Source: Lachnospiraceae bacterium (GTDB taxonomy: Bacteria; Bacillota; Clostridia; Lachnospirales; Lachnospiraceae). From it: a stretch of DNA of 38,348 nt. Location: the NCBI GenBank assembly GCA_022767285.1, contig JALENY010000036.1, forward strand, positions 1 to 38,348. Reading direction: 5' to 3'. This document shows, one piece after another, positions 7,970 through 16,713 of the stretch (its first letter is position 1; each line of letters starts with the position of its first letter). The notes under the pieces were generated by a model that saw nothing but the letters and a program-made list of their open reading frames with translations, ran no database searches and was not told the DNA's origin. The position numbers and the translations under genes are program-made.

Positions 7970-8488
7970 ATGACTGATAATCAGCAAATATTGGAAAAAA
8001 ATGAAATCGGTGTACTTTCAAATGAACTGACCTACCGACATTATCTCATGAACAAAGGAAAAGTAAGAGAGCTCTTTCGGAAAATGTCCATGCCGGAGTA
8101 TCTGGCCCTGCACATCATTGCCGTTGAGAGCAAAGCCTCCGGAGTCTATTCTGGCCGGACTTATCTAAAAGATCTGTCCGAGAAAATGGAACTGACCATC
8201 CGCCAGACATCAAAAATGATCGGAGACCTGAGAGACCGGGGACTGATTCTATGGGCCCATGACGGGGACGGAAGCGAGGGAACTTATGTTACAATTACGG
8301 AAACGGGAGAAAACCTGCTTAGTGAACAGGAAACCCTTTTGAAAGAGTATTACGGAAAGGTGATCAGCAAATTCGGAAAACAAAATCTGATCGAACTGCT
8401 TCGGTTGATGAAACAGCTGGAGACTGTCATGAGCAGTGAGCTTGAAGAGATGGAGGAGGTGCAGATGAATGACGGGATCGATGAGTAA
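7970..8488 (+). CDS. MarR-like winged-helix regulator
   Basis: A 172-aa protein with a winged helix-turn-helix in the middle: TYLKDLSEKMELTIRQTSKM as the recognition part, followed by IGDLRDRGLILWAHDGDGSEGTYVTIT as the wing. Flanking helices would form the MarR-type dimer. Start ATG follows AAAGGGAAAG. It overlaps the start of the citrate synthase gene by 20 bases, so the two are translationally coupled; a dedicated regulator of citrate or glutamate supply is a reasonable inference. The DNA target may be the repeats in its own A-rich leader. No ligand-binding cysteine or other diagnostic residue stands out. Confidence 0.8.
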   Translation: MTDNQQILEKNEIGVLSNELTYRHYLMNKGKVRELFRKMSMPEYLALHIIAVESKASGVYSGRTYLKDLSEKMELTIRQTSKMIGDLRDRGLILWAHDGDGSEGTYVTITETGENLLSEQETLLKEYYGKVISKFGKQNLIELLRLMKQLETVMSSELEEMEEVQMNDGIDE

Positions 8489-9797
8489 CTATATGAAAGA
8501 AAAAGAGGAAATCTGCCGTAATAATGATCATATTGATAAACGTCTGTACGAAGAGTACGGAGTCAACCGTGGACTCCGCGATGAAAACGGAAACGGTGTT
8601 CTCACCGGGCTGACGAAAATATCAAAGATTGTCTCCAGCCGGATTGTGGGTGGAAAAAAAGTGTCCTGCGATGGAGAATTGTGGTACAGAGGCTACCGTG
8701 TGGAGCAGCTGATTGACGATCTGGGAACGGATGAGATGGGTTTTGAAAAAGTCGCCTATCTGCTGCTGATGGGAGAAATGCCGACTCCAAAGGAAGAAGC
8801 ACAGTTCCGGAGAATAATCGGAAAATGCCGCACCCTTCCCACAAATTTCACCAGAGATGTGATTATGAAAGCCCCCTCTGAGGATATCATGAACTCCATG
8901 ACGCGAAGTATCCTTACGCTTGCTTCCTATGATAAAAATGCAAAGGACATCAGCGTTAGCAATTCCCTGCGCCAGTGTATTCAGCTGATCAGTGAGTTCC
9001 CTCTGCTGGCGGTTTACGGATATAATGCATACAATCATTATGAAAAGAACAAGAGTATGTTTATACATAATCCTGATCCGAAGCTTTCCACCGCAGAGAA
9101 TCTGCTCATGATGATGCGGCCGGATAAAGAGTATTCTACGGTGGAGGCAAAAGTTCTGGATACGGCACTGATTCTTCATATGGAGCACGGCGGAGGAAAC
9201 AATTCCACTTTTACCACAAGAGTGGTGACTTCTTCCGGTTCCGATACTTATTCGACCATGGCAGCGGCCATGTGTTCTCTGAAAGGGCCCAAACACGGCG
9301 GTGCCAACATTAAAGTTATGGAGATGATGGAGAACATCCGGGAACATGTAACAGATTATTCTGATAAAGAGCAAGTAGCAGCATATCTGAGCAAAATCAT
9401 TGATAAACAGGCCTTCGACGGAAAGGGTCTGGTTTATGGTATGGGCCATGCGGTATATTCTCTGTCTGATCCGAGAGAACGGGTTTTTAAATCTTATGTG
9501 GAAAAATTGGCAAAAGAAAAAGGGAGAGAGGAGGATCTGCTTCTCTATGAAAATGTGGAGGAGCTTGCTCCGAAGCTGATTGCTGAAAAACGCCACATAT
9601 TCAAGGGAGTAAGTCCGAATGTGGACTTTTACAGTGGATTTGTCTATGACATGCTGGGAATCCCACAGGAATTGTATACAGCTATTTTTGCGATTGCCAG
9701 AATCGTGGGCTGGAGCGCTCACCGTATTGAGGAACTGATCTGTACGGATAAAATCATACGTCCGGCTTATAAGAGCGTGATGGAAGAAAAAGTATGA
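8469..9797 (+). CDS. gltA: Citrate synthase (Si-type GltA family)
   Basis: It condenses acetyl-CoA with oxaloacetate to citrate. In anaerobes like this it usually feeds a partial oxidative branch towards 2-oxoglutarate and glutamate. At 442 aa the fold is complete and the catalytic set is present: HMEHGGGNNSTF (H237/H240), GPKHGGAN with H276, GMGHAVY with H327, and NVDFYSG with D386. GGAGGAGG ahead of the chosen ATG (inside the MarR gene) is a strong ribosome binding site. A 2-methylcitrate synthase activity cannot be excluded because the families overlap, but no prp genes are nearby. The gene follows its MarR regulator and is followed by a long hairpin at 9841-9903. Confidence 0.93.
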   Translation: MTGSMSNYMKEKEEICRNNDHIDKRLYEEYGVNRGLRDENGNGVLTGLTKISKIVSSRIVGGKKVSCDGELWYRGYRVEQLIDDLGTDEMGFEKVAYLLLMGEMPTPKEEAQFRRIIGKCRTLPTNFTRDVIMKAPSEDIMNSMTRSILTLASYDKNAKDISVSNSLRQCIQLISEFPLLAVYGYNAYNHYEKNKSMFIHNPDPKLSTAENLLMMMRPDKEYSTVEAKVLDTALILHMEHGGGNNSTFTTRVVTSSGSDTYSTMAAAMCSLKGPKHGGANIKVMEMMENIREHVTDYSDKEQVAAYLSKIIDKQAFDGKGLVYGMGHAVYSLSDPRERVFKSYVEKLAKEKGREEDLLLYENVEELAPKLIAEKRHIFKGVSPNVDFYSGFVYDMLGIPQELYTAIFAIARIVGWSAHRIEELICTDKIIRPAYKSVMEEKV

Positions 9798-9840
9798 TTG
9801 CTGTATTGGTCCGGATGACAATTGAAAGAGTGATGCAAAT

Positions 9841-9903
9841 GCGAAACAGAGGATGCTTGAAAATGCGCTGAGTAAGCCTATTTTCAAGCATCCTCTGTTT
9901 CGC
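9841..9903. repeat. 24-bp perfect inverted repeat after citrate synthase
   Basis: The left arm at 9841-9864 (starting GCGAAACAGAGGATGC) is the exact reverse complement of 9880-9903, separated by a 15-base loop. No T-run follows on either strand, so it is not a standard terminator, although it lies exactly between the convergent citrate synthase gene and the TetR remnant. It could stabilise mRNA 3' ends or be a small repeat element. Confidence 0.8.
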
Positions 9904-9967
9904 GTATATTAAATAGAATAATTCGCTATAATACAAAAGCGCTTTGTGAAAATAATTTGTATGTATC

Positions 9968-10270
9968 TCAGACTTTCAAAAAGTTTAAAGATCCTGCCGG
10001 ATTCCCGGTACCTTTTTCCAATAGTGAGATCAACCCCAATATCGTGTCTTCTACCTCTTTTTCTGTGGTTGGAACCAGCGTATTATCCAGTTTTACCGTA
10101 AGTACGATCAGTACGATTTCTGCCAGCGCTGCCGGATAGTCAAAATGAATGGAGCCGGATTCAATGCCCTGCCGGATGATTTCTGTCAGAACTGGTTTTA
10201 GCTCTGTGATCAGATAATGAAGAAACTTCTGATGGAGAAAAGCCTGTTCCTTATCATCTTTATGGAAGCA
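9968..10270 (-). pseudogene. TetR regulator remnant (C-terminal domain only)
   Basis: The readable product (about 100 aa; the open frame continues to 10294) is like the ligand domain of a TetR repressor: HKDDKEQAFLHQKFLHYLIT followed by amphipathic helices to the end. The DNA-binding N-terminal half, roughly 90 residues, is missing. TetR-like sequence stops at about 10265-10270, exactly where SCP2-like sequence begins on the other strand, so both genes seem to have been cut by the same deletion. Without a helix-turn-helix it cannot work as a repressor. The assignment rests on the helical pattern and context, so it is moderate. Confidence 0.6.
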
Positions 10271-10549
10271 GATGTGAGTGATATCAGGGAGCATCTTGCT
10301 TTTCAGTTTAACATCATAGGCGAGGCGGGAGGAATATTTTACATCGAAGTGAAGGATGGAAAACTTCAGGTGGAACCGTATGAGTACTATGACAGAGACG
10401 CGATGTTCACTTGTACCGCAGATACTTTAAGAAAGCTTGAATCAGGAAAACTTGATCCGGTTCTTGCAGTGACACTACAGAAGCTGAAAGTAGAAGGAAA
10501 TATTCAGAAAGCACTGAGATTTAAAGAATTAATTGACAGTTATCGATAG
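10262..10549 (+). pseudogene. SCP2-like lipid-carrier domain, 5'-truncated
   Basis: The ~95 readable residues look like a small SCP2 (sterol carrier protein 2) domain that binds acyl chains or other lipids: VSDIREHLAFQFNI, then GGIFYIEVKDGKLQVEP, then FTCTADTLRKLESGKLDPV and KLKVEGNIQKALRF. Stand-alone versions usually have about 20 more N-terminal residues, which are lost at the junction near 10265. An ATG at 10262 (MEADVSDI) or at 10217 could still start translation, but no good ribosome binding site precedes either and the original promoter is presumably gone. It is followed closely by the alpha/beta hydrolase, so it was probably the first gene of that operon. Confidence 0.6.
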
Positions 10550-10631
10550 GATAGATGCAGGACAGCCATGCTGTCCTCACAGAACCAATGCCGAAAAGGC
10601 AGCTGTATCAGAACAAGGAAACGGAGGAAAT

Positions 10632-11579
10632 ATGAAGAAAGCAGTAAAGGGACTTCTGCTGTCAATGGGAACCGCTGTGGCGGCAAGTGCAGGAGGAACC
10701 GCATATTTTTACCGAAGAACGATGAAAAGATATCATGCAAAAATGGAACGGACTATGAAAATGTCCGGAACAGACTGGAATCAGTACATGTCATTGCTCA
10801 AGGAGAGAAAGGAATATATGCTTGCGCAGCCTCACGAAGATGTTTACATTACGTCAGATGACGGACTGAAGCTGCATGGAGTATATTTTCAGGGGGATGG
10901 CAAGTCAGATAAAGCGGTCATCTGTTTTCACGGATATACCAGTCAGTGCATGAGCGATTTTACTGGATTATCGGATTATTATTTAAAACATGGTTATCGA
11001 ATGCTTCTGGTCGATGCGCGGGCCCACGGAGAAAGCGAAGGTGTCTATGTGGGATTCGGCTGTCCGGACCGGAAGGATGCGTTGGGTTGGATCCGATGGC
11101 TGATTCAGAACTGCGGAGAGCAGATGCAGATTCTGCTTCATGGGATATCCATGGGAGGAGCAACGGTGCTGATGGCAAGCGGCCTTGAACTTCCGAAGCA
11201 GGTGAAAGGCATCATATCCGATTGTGGATTTACTTCCCCGAAATATGTATTTACCCATGTATTGCATACCATGTATCATCTGCCGGCGTTTCCGATGATC
11301 CAGATATCGGACAAAATTAACAAAAGAAAAGCCGGATATGGTCTGGATGAGTGCAATGCAGCCCGGGAAGTACAGAAAGCAAAAGTCCCGATTTTGCTGA
11401 TCCATGGTGAAGCGGATCATTTTGTACCCTGCAGGATGTGTGAAGAAATTTATGATAATTGCGCATCGGAAAAGATGAAACTGATCGTAAGCGGAGCTGC
11501 TCATGCAGAAAGTTACTACAAAGACATGACACGCTATGAACAGGCATTGGATGATTTTACAGGAGGTATCATAAAATGA
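10632..11579 (+). CDS. Membrane-anchored alpha/beta hydrolase
   Basis: A 315-aa serine hydrolase, probably an esterase, lipase or thioesterase. A short N-terminal hydrophobic stretch (about residues 5-22) suggests membrane attachment. The catalytic triad is intact: S173 in HGISMGG, D262 in GEADHFVP and H291 in GAAHAES. HGYTSQ near residue 100 forms the oxyanion loop, and DARAHGESEG is typical of the family. The reading frame is open further upstream, but ATG at 10632 with GGAGG four bases before it is the sound start. Its stop overlaps the ATG of the condensation-like gene (ATGA), showing an operon. Neighbours indicate work on an acyl or peptidyl thioester product of the now broken synthetase genes (inference). 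Confidence 0.85.
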   Translation: MKKAVKGLLLSMGTAVAASAGGTAYFYRRTMKRYHAKMERTMKMSGTDWNQYMSLLKERKEYMLAQPHEDVYITSDDGLKLHGVYFQGDGKSDKAVICFHGYTSQCMSDFTGLSDYYLKHGYRMLLVDARAHGESEGVYVGFGCPDRKDALGWIRWLIQNCGEQMQILLHGISMGGATVLMASGLELPKQVKGIISDCGFTSPKYVFTHVLHTMYHLPAFPMIQISDKINKRKAGYGLDECNAAREVQKAKVPILLIHGEADHFVPCRMCEEIYDNCASEKMKLIVSGAAHAESYYKDMTRYEQALDDFTGGIIK

Positions 11580-12325
11580 TGAGTGAATGGAAAGGACAAC
11601 CGGTATATCCGTTAACGGCAGCCCAGAAATTTCATTTATTTTACCAGAATTTTTGCCCCAAAAAGGAAGTATTGAATATTGGAACCAGTCTGACAATCGG
11701 AACGGACATCGACTGGAAAGTTTTGAAACAGTCGGTGTATAAAGCATACGAACGCTGCGAATCCATGCGTCTTCGTTTTGTGAAAGATGAAGATGGAACC
11801 TGGTACCAGTATGTTACTGAAAAAGAAGAAAGAGACATCGAATTTGTGGATTTCTCTGGTAAAACAATGAAAGAAGCAGAAACTGAGATGACAAGATGGA
11901 CGCAGGTGCCATTTGAACGTCAGGATAGTCCGATGAATCGTATTGTTATGATTAAAATGCCGGACGGTTACAACGGATTATATGTACTGCTTGATCATAT
12001 GACAGCAGATGCTCAGTCATTGATCTGTTTCCTGAAAGATGTGATCGAACTATACTGCAATGTGAAATTTGAAGGGGTTGCCTATCCGAAGGAAATGGCG
12101 TCTTATATTGAGCAGCTGAAGAAAGATCTTGCTTACGAGGCGGGAAGCAAGGCAAAAGAGCGGGATGAGAAATTTTTCCGTGATCTGATCGATCACAGTC
12201 CGGAACCGATCTATAACGGAATCCGCGGTTCACAGCAGTTGGAAGAAGAAAGACGCAAAAGCGGCGATCCAAATGCAAGGGCGGCTGTAAATGTGTCTGA
12301 TTCTGTGGATTCAGCATTGGACATC
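11576..12325 (+). pseudogene. NRPS condensation-like protein, 3'-truncated
   Basis: The first ~250 residues look like the N-lobe of a stand-alone condensation or acyltransferase domain: YPLTAAQKFHLF at the start and LLDHMTADAQS carrying the HxxxD active site (H141, D145). The usual length is 400-450 aa. After about residue 250 (near 12325) the family-like sequence stops and the frame continues into 50 residues that are just the AMP-ligase DNA read in the wrong frame, ending at 12475. The C-lobe is therefore missing and the protein should be inactive or misfolded. Start ATG overlaps the hydrolase stop codon by four bases. Fusion to the ligase is out of frame. Confidence 0.65.
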
Positions 12326-13428
12326 AAAAAGAAACCGGCGATGAAACCAGTCTGTCTTTTCGGCAGTTGCTTCGGGAAAATGAAGGAAGTTATGAGTTTA
12401 CACCGGATCCGGAACAGCTTTGCACGATCATGTTTACTTCCGGAACGACCGGAAAAAGCAAAGGTGTTATGCTGACACATCGGAATCTTGCGGAAAATGC
12501 CACATGTCTGGATATGAAGATCCCGGAGAGAACCGTGATTTTATCTGTACTTCCGATTCATCACGCATACTGCCTGAGTATGGATATTTTGAAGGGAATG
12601 TCTCTTGGCAGCATTATCTGTATAAATGATTCGCTGATGCGAATAGCAAAGAATATCAAGTTATTCAAACCTGGTATCATTCTTATGGTACCGATGATGA
12701 TTGAAGCAATGGCGAGAAAGCTGGAAGAGTCTTCGATCCTGCCGCCGAAAATCATCAAGAAAGCAGTATTCGGAGAACAGTTCCATACCATTTGCAGCGG
12801 AGGCGCATATCTGAATCCGGAATACCTGGATCTTTTTGAGAAATACAGAATCACGATTCTGCAGGGATACGGAATGACCGAGTGTGCACCAGTCATCAGT
12901 ACTACGGTCAGTTGGAATATGAAAAAGGGCTCTGTGGGACAGCTTCTGCCGAACTGTGAGGCAAAAGCTGTGGACGGTGAACTGTGGGTTCGCGGCAGCA
13001 GTGTGATGATGGGATACTATAAAATGCCGAAAGAAACTGCAGAGACACTTGAGGATGGATGGCTGAAGACCGGCGATCTGGGATATATGGATGAAGAGAA
13101 CTTTGTTTACCTGACAGGAAGAAAGAAAAACCTGATCATCACGAAAAACGGCGAGAATGTGTCTCCGGAAGAGCTGGAAAATAAAATCGGTGAAAATCGT
13201 CTGGTTCAGGAAATACTGGTACGGGAAAATGATGGGTTGATTGAGGCGGAGATCTTTCCGGACTATGAATACGCAAAGCAGAAAAAAGTCAAAGCAATCG
13301 GTGATGCTTTGCAGGAAGTGATTGACAATTATAATATGACTGTGCCGGCGTATAAGAAAGTATACCGTCTGAAAATACGGGAGACAGAATTCGAAAAGAC
13401 AACATCAAGGAAAATTAAAAGATATTGA
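12320..13428 (+). pseudogene. AMP-forming acyl-CoA/acyl-ACP ligase, 5'-truncated
   Basis: The remaining ~355 residues contain the adenylate-forming core motifs in order: FTSGTTGKSKGVMLTHRN (A3), YGMTECAP (A5), LKTGDLGYMD (A7), GRKKNLIITKNGENVSPEELE (hinge, A8) and KTTSRKIKRY at the end with the adenylation lysine (A10). Intact ligases have another 150-200 N-terminal residues, absent here. The frame is open back to about 12301 but meets a stop at 12298-12300 and joins the condensation gene out of frame near 12325. Pipelines may call a start at TTG 12367, but no ribosome binding site precedes it. The substrate-binding N-lobe is lost, so activity is unlikely. Confidence 0.7.
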
Positions 13429-13491
13429 GCTTTACCTAATTCACAAAATCGCGATTAAAAGGTGAAAATGCTATACGATTTGAAAGTCTTT

Positions 13492-13502
13492 TGTGCTATA
13501 AT
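13492..13502 (+). promoter_or_regulatory. Extended -10 promoter of pepC
   Basis: TGTGC directly before TATAAT (13497-13502) makes an extended -10 element; no good -35 was seen at the right spacing. It gives a leader of roughly 100 bases before the pepC ATG. Confidence 0.6.
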
Positions 13503-13607
13503 AAGTGCGTTAAAAATACGAAGAATGCAAAACATAATATTAAATAAATATTTGCAGGTGTATTTTACATACGAATGATATATTTACACGAAAGAAGGTC
13601 AAAATTC

Positions 13608-14945
13608 ATGAATCAGGCAATTACTACGGAAAACCTGAATGTATTTCATGAGCATTTCCGCTCAGAAAAACTTTATACGGCAGCTATGCACGCCGTTACC
13701 GCAAATGGACTCCATGCTGCATCACAAAATGCAGAAGCAAAGCGCAGCACGCGCCACACCTTTTCTGTCAGTCTGGATCAGGGAGATATCACCGATCAAA
13801 AGCAGAGCGGACGCTGCTGGATGTTCGCTGCTCTGAATATGTTTCGTTTTGCGGTTATGAAAAAACTCAATTTAAAGTCTTTCGAGCTTTCTCAGAATTA
13901 TACGCTGTTTTATGACAAGCTGGAGAAGGCAAATTATTTTTTGGAAAGTATTCTGGAAACACTTGAGGAGCCGACAAATGGCAGGCTGCTCTCGTTTCTG
14001 CTTGGTGCACCGCTCAACGATGGCGGACAGTGGGATATGCTCTGCAACCTGGTTCGAAAATACGGCCTTGTTCCGAAGGATGCCATGCCGGAAACAGCGG
14101 TGTCTTCCAGTACCCGTGAGATGAATGCATGCCTGACCAGAAAGCTGCGCGAGGATGCCTGCATTCTCAGAAAAGCTTATGCACAGGGCATTGAAAAAGA
14201 AGAGCTTGCAGCCAGAAAAGAATCCATGCTGGATGAGGTTTACCGCATTCTCTGCATTTGTCTCGGAGAACCGCCAAAGACGTTTGATTTTGAAGTATGG
14301 GATGAAGATAAGAATTTTCATCGGGACTGCCGGCTGACACCACAGGAATTTTATCAGAAATACATCGGCATTAATCTGGATGACTATGTCAGCCTGATCA
14401 ATGCACCGACTGCCGATAAACCTTATCACAAAAGTTACAGTGTCAAATTCCTGGGCAATGTAAAAGAAGGCCATCCGGTACGTTATCTCAATCTGGAAAT
14501 CGATGAGCTGAAAAAAGCTGCCATCGCCCAGATGCAGGACGGATCCCCGGTGTGGTTTGGATGTGATGTGGGAAAATGCTCATCTAGAGACGATGGAATT
14601 CTTGATCCCGATGTCTGCCGTACCGAAGACCTGCTCAATATCGAATACGGCATGAGTAAGGCAGATCGTCTTGATTACGGAGAGAGCCTGATGACTCATG
14701 CAATGGTATTTCAGGGCGTGAATCTTGACAAGTCCGGCAAGCCTACCCGCTGGCGTGTGGAAAACAGCTGGGGCGATGCTCCCGGTCTGAAAGGCTATTA
14801 TGTGATGAGCGATGCCTGGTTTGATGAGTACATGTATCAGGTCGTTGTACATAAAAAGTATCTGCCGGAAGTATTTTTGAAGGAATACGAGTCTGAGCCG
14901 ATTCTGCTTGAACCGTGGGATCCAATGGGTTCTCTGGCGCTGTGA
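13608..14945 (+). CDS. pepC: Aminopeptidase C (bleomycin hydrolase family, C1B)
   Basis: A cytosolic cysteine aminopeptidase that forms hexameric barrels and trims N-terminal residues from peptides, part of peptide use and turnover. Papain-type catalytic residues are all present: C70 in QSGRCWMFAALN, H364 in LMTHAMVFQG and N386 in RVENSWGD. The 445-aa length matches the family. ATG at 13608 with GAAAGAAGG upstream is preferred over the in-frame ATG at 13575, which has no ribosome binding site. It stands alone between an extended -10 promoter and a bidirectional terminator. Confidence 0.93.
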   Translation: MNQAITTENLNVFHEHFRSEKLYTAAMHAVTANGLHAASQNAEAKRSTRHTFSVSLDQGDITDQKQSGRCWMFAALNMFRFAVMKKLNLKSFELSQNYTLFYDKLEKANYFLESILETLEEPTNGRLLSFLLGAPLNDGGQWDMLCNLVRKYGLVPKDAMPETAVSSSTREMNACLTRKLREDACILRKAYAQGIEKEELAARKESMLDEVYRILCICLGEPPKTFDFEVWDEDKNFHRDCRLTPQEFYQKYIGINLDDYVSLINAPTADKPYHKSYSVKFLGNVKEGHPVRYLNLEIDELKKAAIAQMQDGSPVWFGCDVGKCSSRDDGILDPDVCRTEDLLNIEYGMSKADRLDYGESLMTHAMVFQGVNLDKSGKPTRWRVENSWGDAPGLKGYYVMSDAWFDEYMYQVVVHKKYLPEVFLKEYESEPILLEPWDPMGSLAL

Positions 14946-14976
14946 TCTGAAATTAAATGATAAAAGTGTGTAAATG

Positions 14977-15021
14977 AAAAGCTGTGCCTTAGCCCTTACC
15001 GAGGGCTCAGGCACAGCTTTT
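14977..15021. terminator. Bidirectional terminator between pepC and the MATE gene
   Basis: AAAAGCTGTGCCTTAGCCCT (14977-14996) pairs with 15002-15021, a 20-bp stem with one mismatch and a 5-base loop, followed by TTCC on the + side and preceded by an A-run giving U residues on the - side. The last codons of the leftward MATE gene lie inside this hairpin. Confidence 0.8.
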
Positions 15022-16333
15022 TCCATCTTCCGCTGAGATATCGGATAATAAATAGTGTAAGTCGGAATAACCAGTCAATGATCATGGCAATCCAGACTCC
15101 CACAGCTCCCGTACCCATTCGCACACCAATCAGATAGCTGAATCCAATTCGAAAAGCAAACATGGAAAAAATGGAAACGACCATGGTAAAGCGAACGTCA
15201 TTACAGGCACGGAGCATGTTCGGCAGTACAAAAGCAACGGGCCACAGGATCATGGCACTGCCATCGTGGATCATGACCAGAAGCCAGGCCAACCGGGTGG
15301 TCTCCTGGCTTAGACCGTAAAGGTTCAGAATCGGGTTCAAACTCAATAAAATCCAGCTGTTCAGCGCAATCGTGGATATGTAGGTAATGAGCAGCAGTTT
15401 TTTCGTATAATACCGAATCTGATTTTCATCATTTGCGCCTACACAGCGTCCGATGACAGTGATCATGGCCAGATTCATGGCCTGGCCGATGATGCAGCCC
15501 ATGGCATCCAGATTGTTGGCAACTCCGTTTGCAGCAATCTGAACCGTTCCGAAACCGGAGATTATGCTGACAACAAGGACGCGTCCCAATTGAAAGATAC
15601 CATTCTCGATGCCGCTCGGAATGCCGATATACAGAATATTTTTTATCATACTCCAGTCAAGAGAGAAGGGCTGCCGGTCAAAGTGAACCAGATACCTGGG
15701 ATTGCGCAGGAAAATGTACAAAAGAATGCCGGCAACTGCTCTTGAGACGAGAGACGGAACAGCAACACCGGCAACGCCCATATGAAGCACAAAAATACAA
15801 AGGGCATTACCGCAGATGTTAATGGCATTCATGAGTATTGATACTTTCAGAGTGATCTGAGAATTACCCATGGAACGAAAAAGTGCGGCGCAGGCATTAT
15901 AAACAGCCAGAAACGGAAAGGAAATAGCGGAAATCGTCAGATAGATTAATGCATTTTCCATAACATCCGTTTCAATGCTTCCGAAAAACAGACGCAGGAG
16001 AGGTCCTCTGGCCAATATGGCAAGAACAGAGAGCAGAAGGCTGGCAATGATGACCGTGTATAGAAGCTGTTTCGCAGAGAGCCGCGCTTTTTCAGGCTTT
16101 TTTGCACCAATAAACTGGGAAGTGACAACAGCGCCGCCGGTTGCCAATGCAGCCAGTACGCTGAAAATCAGCATATTTACCATATCTACCAGAGAAACAC
16201 CGGACACGGCTGCTTCACCGACGGAAGAAATCATCATGGTGTCTGCCATACCTACGGTAATGGCGAGTGCCTGCTCGAAAATGAGAGGTACGATCAATTT
16301 CCTCAAATCTTTATTCGAAAAAAGGTAATTCAT
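14996..16333 (-). CDS. MATE family multidrug/metabolite exporter
   Basis: A 445-aa, 12-helix membrane protein of the MATE superfamily, exporting drugs or metabolites with Na+ or H+. The two six-helix halves are visible, including the characteristic N-terminal LIVPLIFEQALAITVGMADT and the repeat-like QAMNLAMITVIGRCVGA in the second half. ATG at 16333 with TGGAG eight bases before is preferred to the ATG at 16345, which overlaps that ribosome binding site. The gene lies 65 bases behind azlD with no terminator between, so it may be co-transcribed with azlCD. Its 3' end encodes one arm of the terminator shared with pepC. Confidence 0.9.
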   Translation of the reverse strand: MNYLFSNKDLRKLIVPLIFEQALAITVGMADTMMISSVGEAAVSGVSLVDMVNMLIFSVLAALATGGAVVTSQFIGAKKPEKARLSAKQLLYTVIIASLLLSVLAILARGPLLRLFFGSIETDVMENALIYLTISAISFPFLAVYNACAALFRSMGNSQITLKVSILMNAINICGNALCIFVLHMGVAGVAVPSLVSRAVAGILLYIFLRNPRYLVHFDRQPFSLDWSMIKNILYIGIPSGIENGIFQLGRVLVVSIISGFGTVQIAANGVANNLDAMGCIIGQAMNLAMITVIGRCVGANDENQIRYYTKKLLLITYISTIALNSWILLSLNPILNLYGLSQETTRLAWLLVMIHDGSAMILWPVAFVLPNMLRACNDVRFTMVVSIFSMFAFRIGFSYLIGVRMGTGAVGVWIAMIIDWLFRLTLFIIRYLSGRWKKLCLSPR

Positions 16334-16398
16334 AATAATCTCCATTCCACCGCTTCACATCGGCATTCATAACAAGGATTCGATTTTGTGAAACAGAT

Positions 16399-16713
16399 TC
16401 ATCCGATTCCCGTGATCAGTTCCACCAGAAATACACTGACACAGGCAAGCATAGAGACTGTGATCAGACTCTTCCTGTGATAGGCCAGAATCAGAGCCAC
16501 TCCAAATCCCACCAGAGCGGACCAGATGTTGGCCGTGGCAGTCAGGATGGCCGGAAAGGTCATAACGGCCAGGGTTACGTATGGTACATAATATAGGAAA
16601 GATTTGATAAAAGGACTTTTGATTTCCTTCCGGATCAAAGTCAGCGGCAGGAGTCGGATCAGGTATGTAACGCCTGCCATGACCAGTATGTAAATATAGA
16701 TATTATGATTCAT
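16399..16713 (-). CDS. azlD: AzlD-type branched-chain amino-acid transport subunit
   Basis: A 104-aa small membrane protein with three to four hydrophobic helices. TYLIRLLPLTLIRK is the family hallmark. It partners AzlC to export branched-chain amino acids or their analogues. It begins 11 bases inside the end of azlC, indicating translational coupling. Substrate is inferred from the family only. Confidence 0.88.
   Translation of the reverse strand: MNHNIYIYILVMAGVTYLIRLLPLTLIRKEIKSPFIKSFLYYVPYVTLAVMTFPAILTATANIWSALVGFGVALILAYHRKSLITVSMLACVSVFLVELITGIG

Noticed and set aside
8622-9887. 421-aa open frame opposite citrate synthase
   Set aside because: A shadow of the citrate synthase gene; composition is His/Ile/Phe-rich antisense with no family and no ribosome site.
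10983-11747. 254-aa open frame opposite the hydrolase
   Set aside because: Antisense shadow of a gene with an intact catalytic triad.
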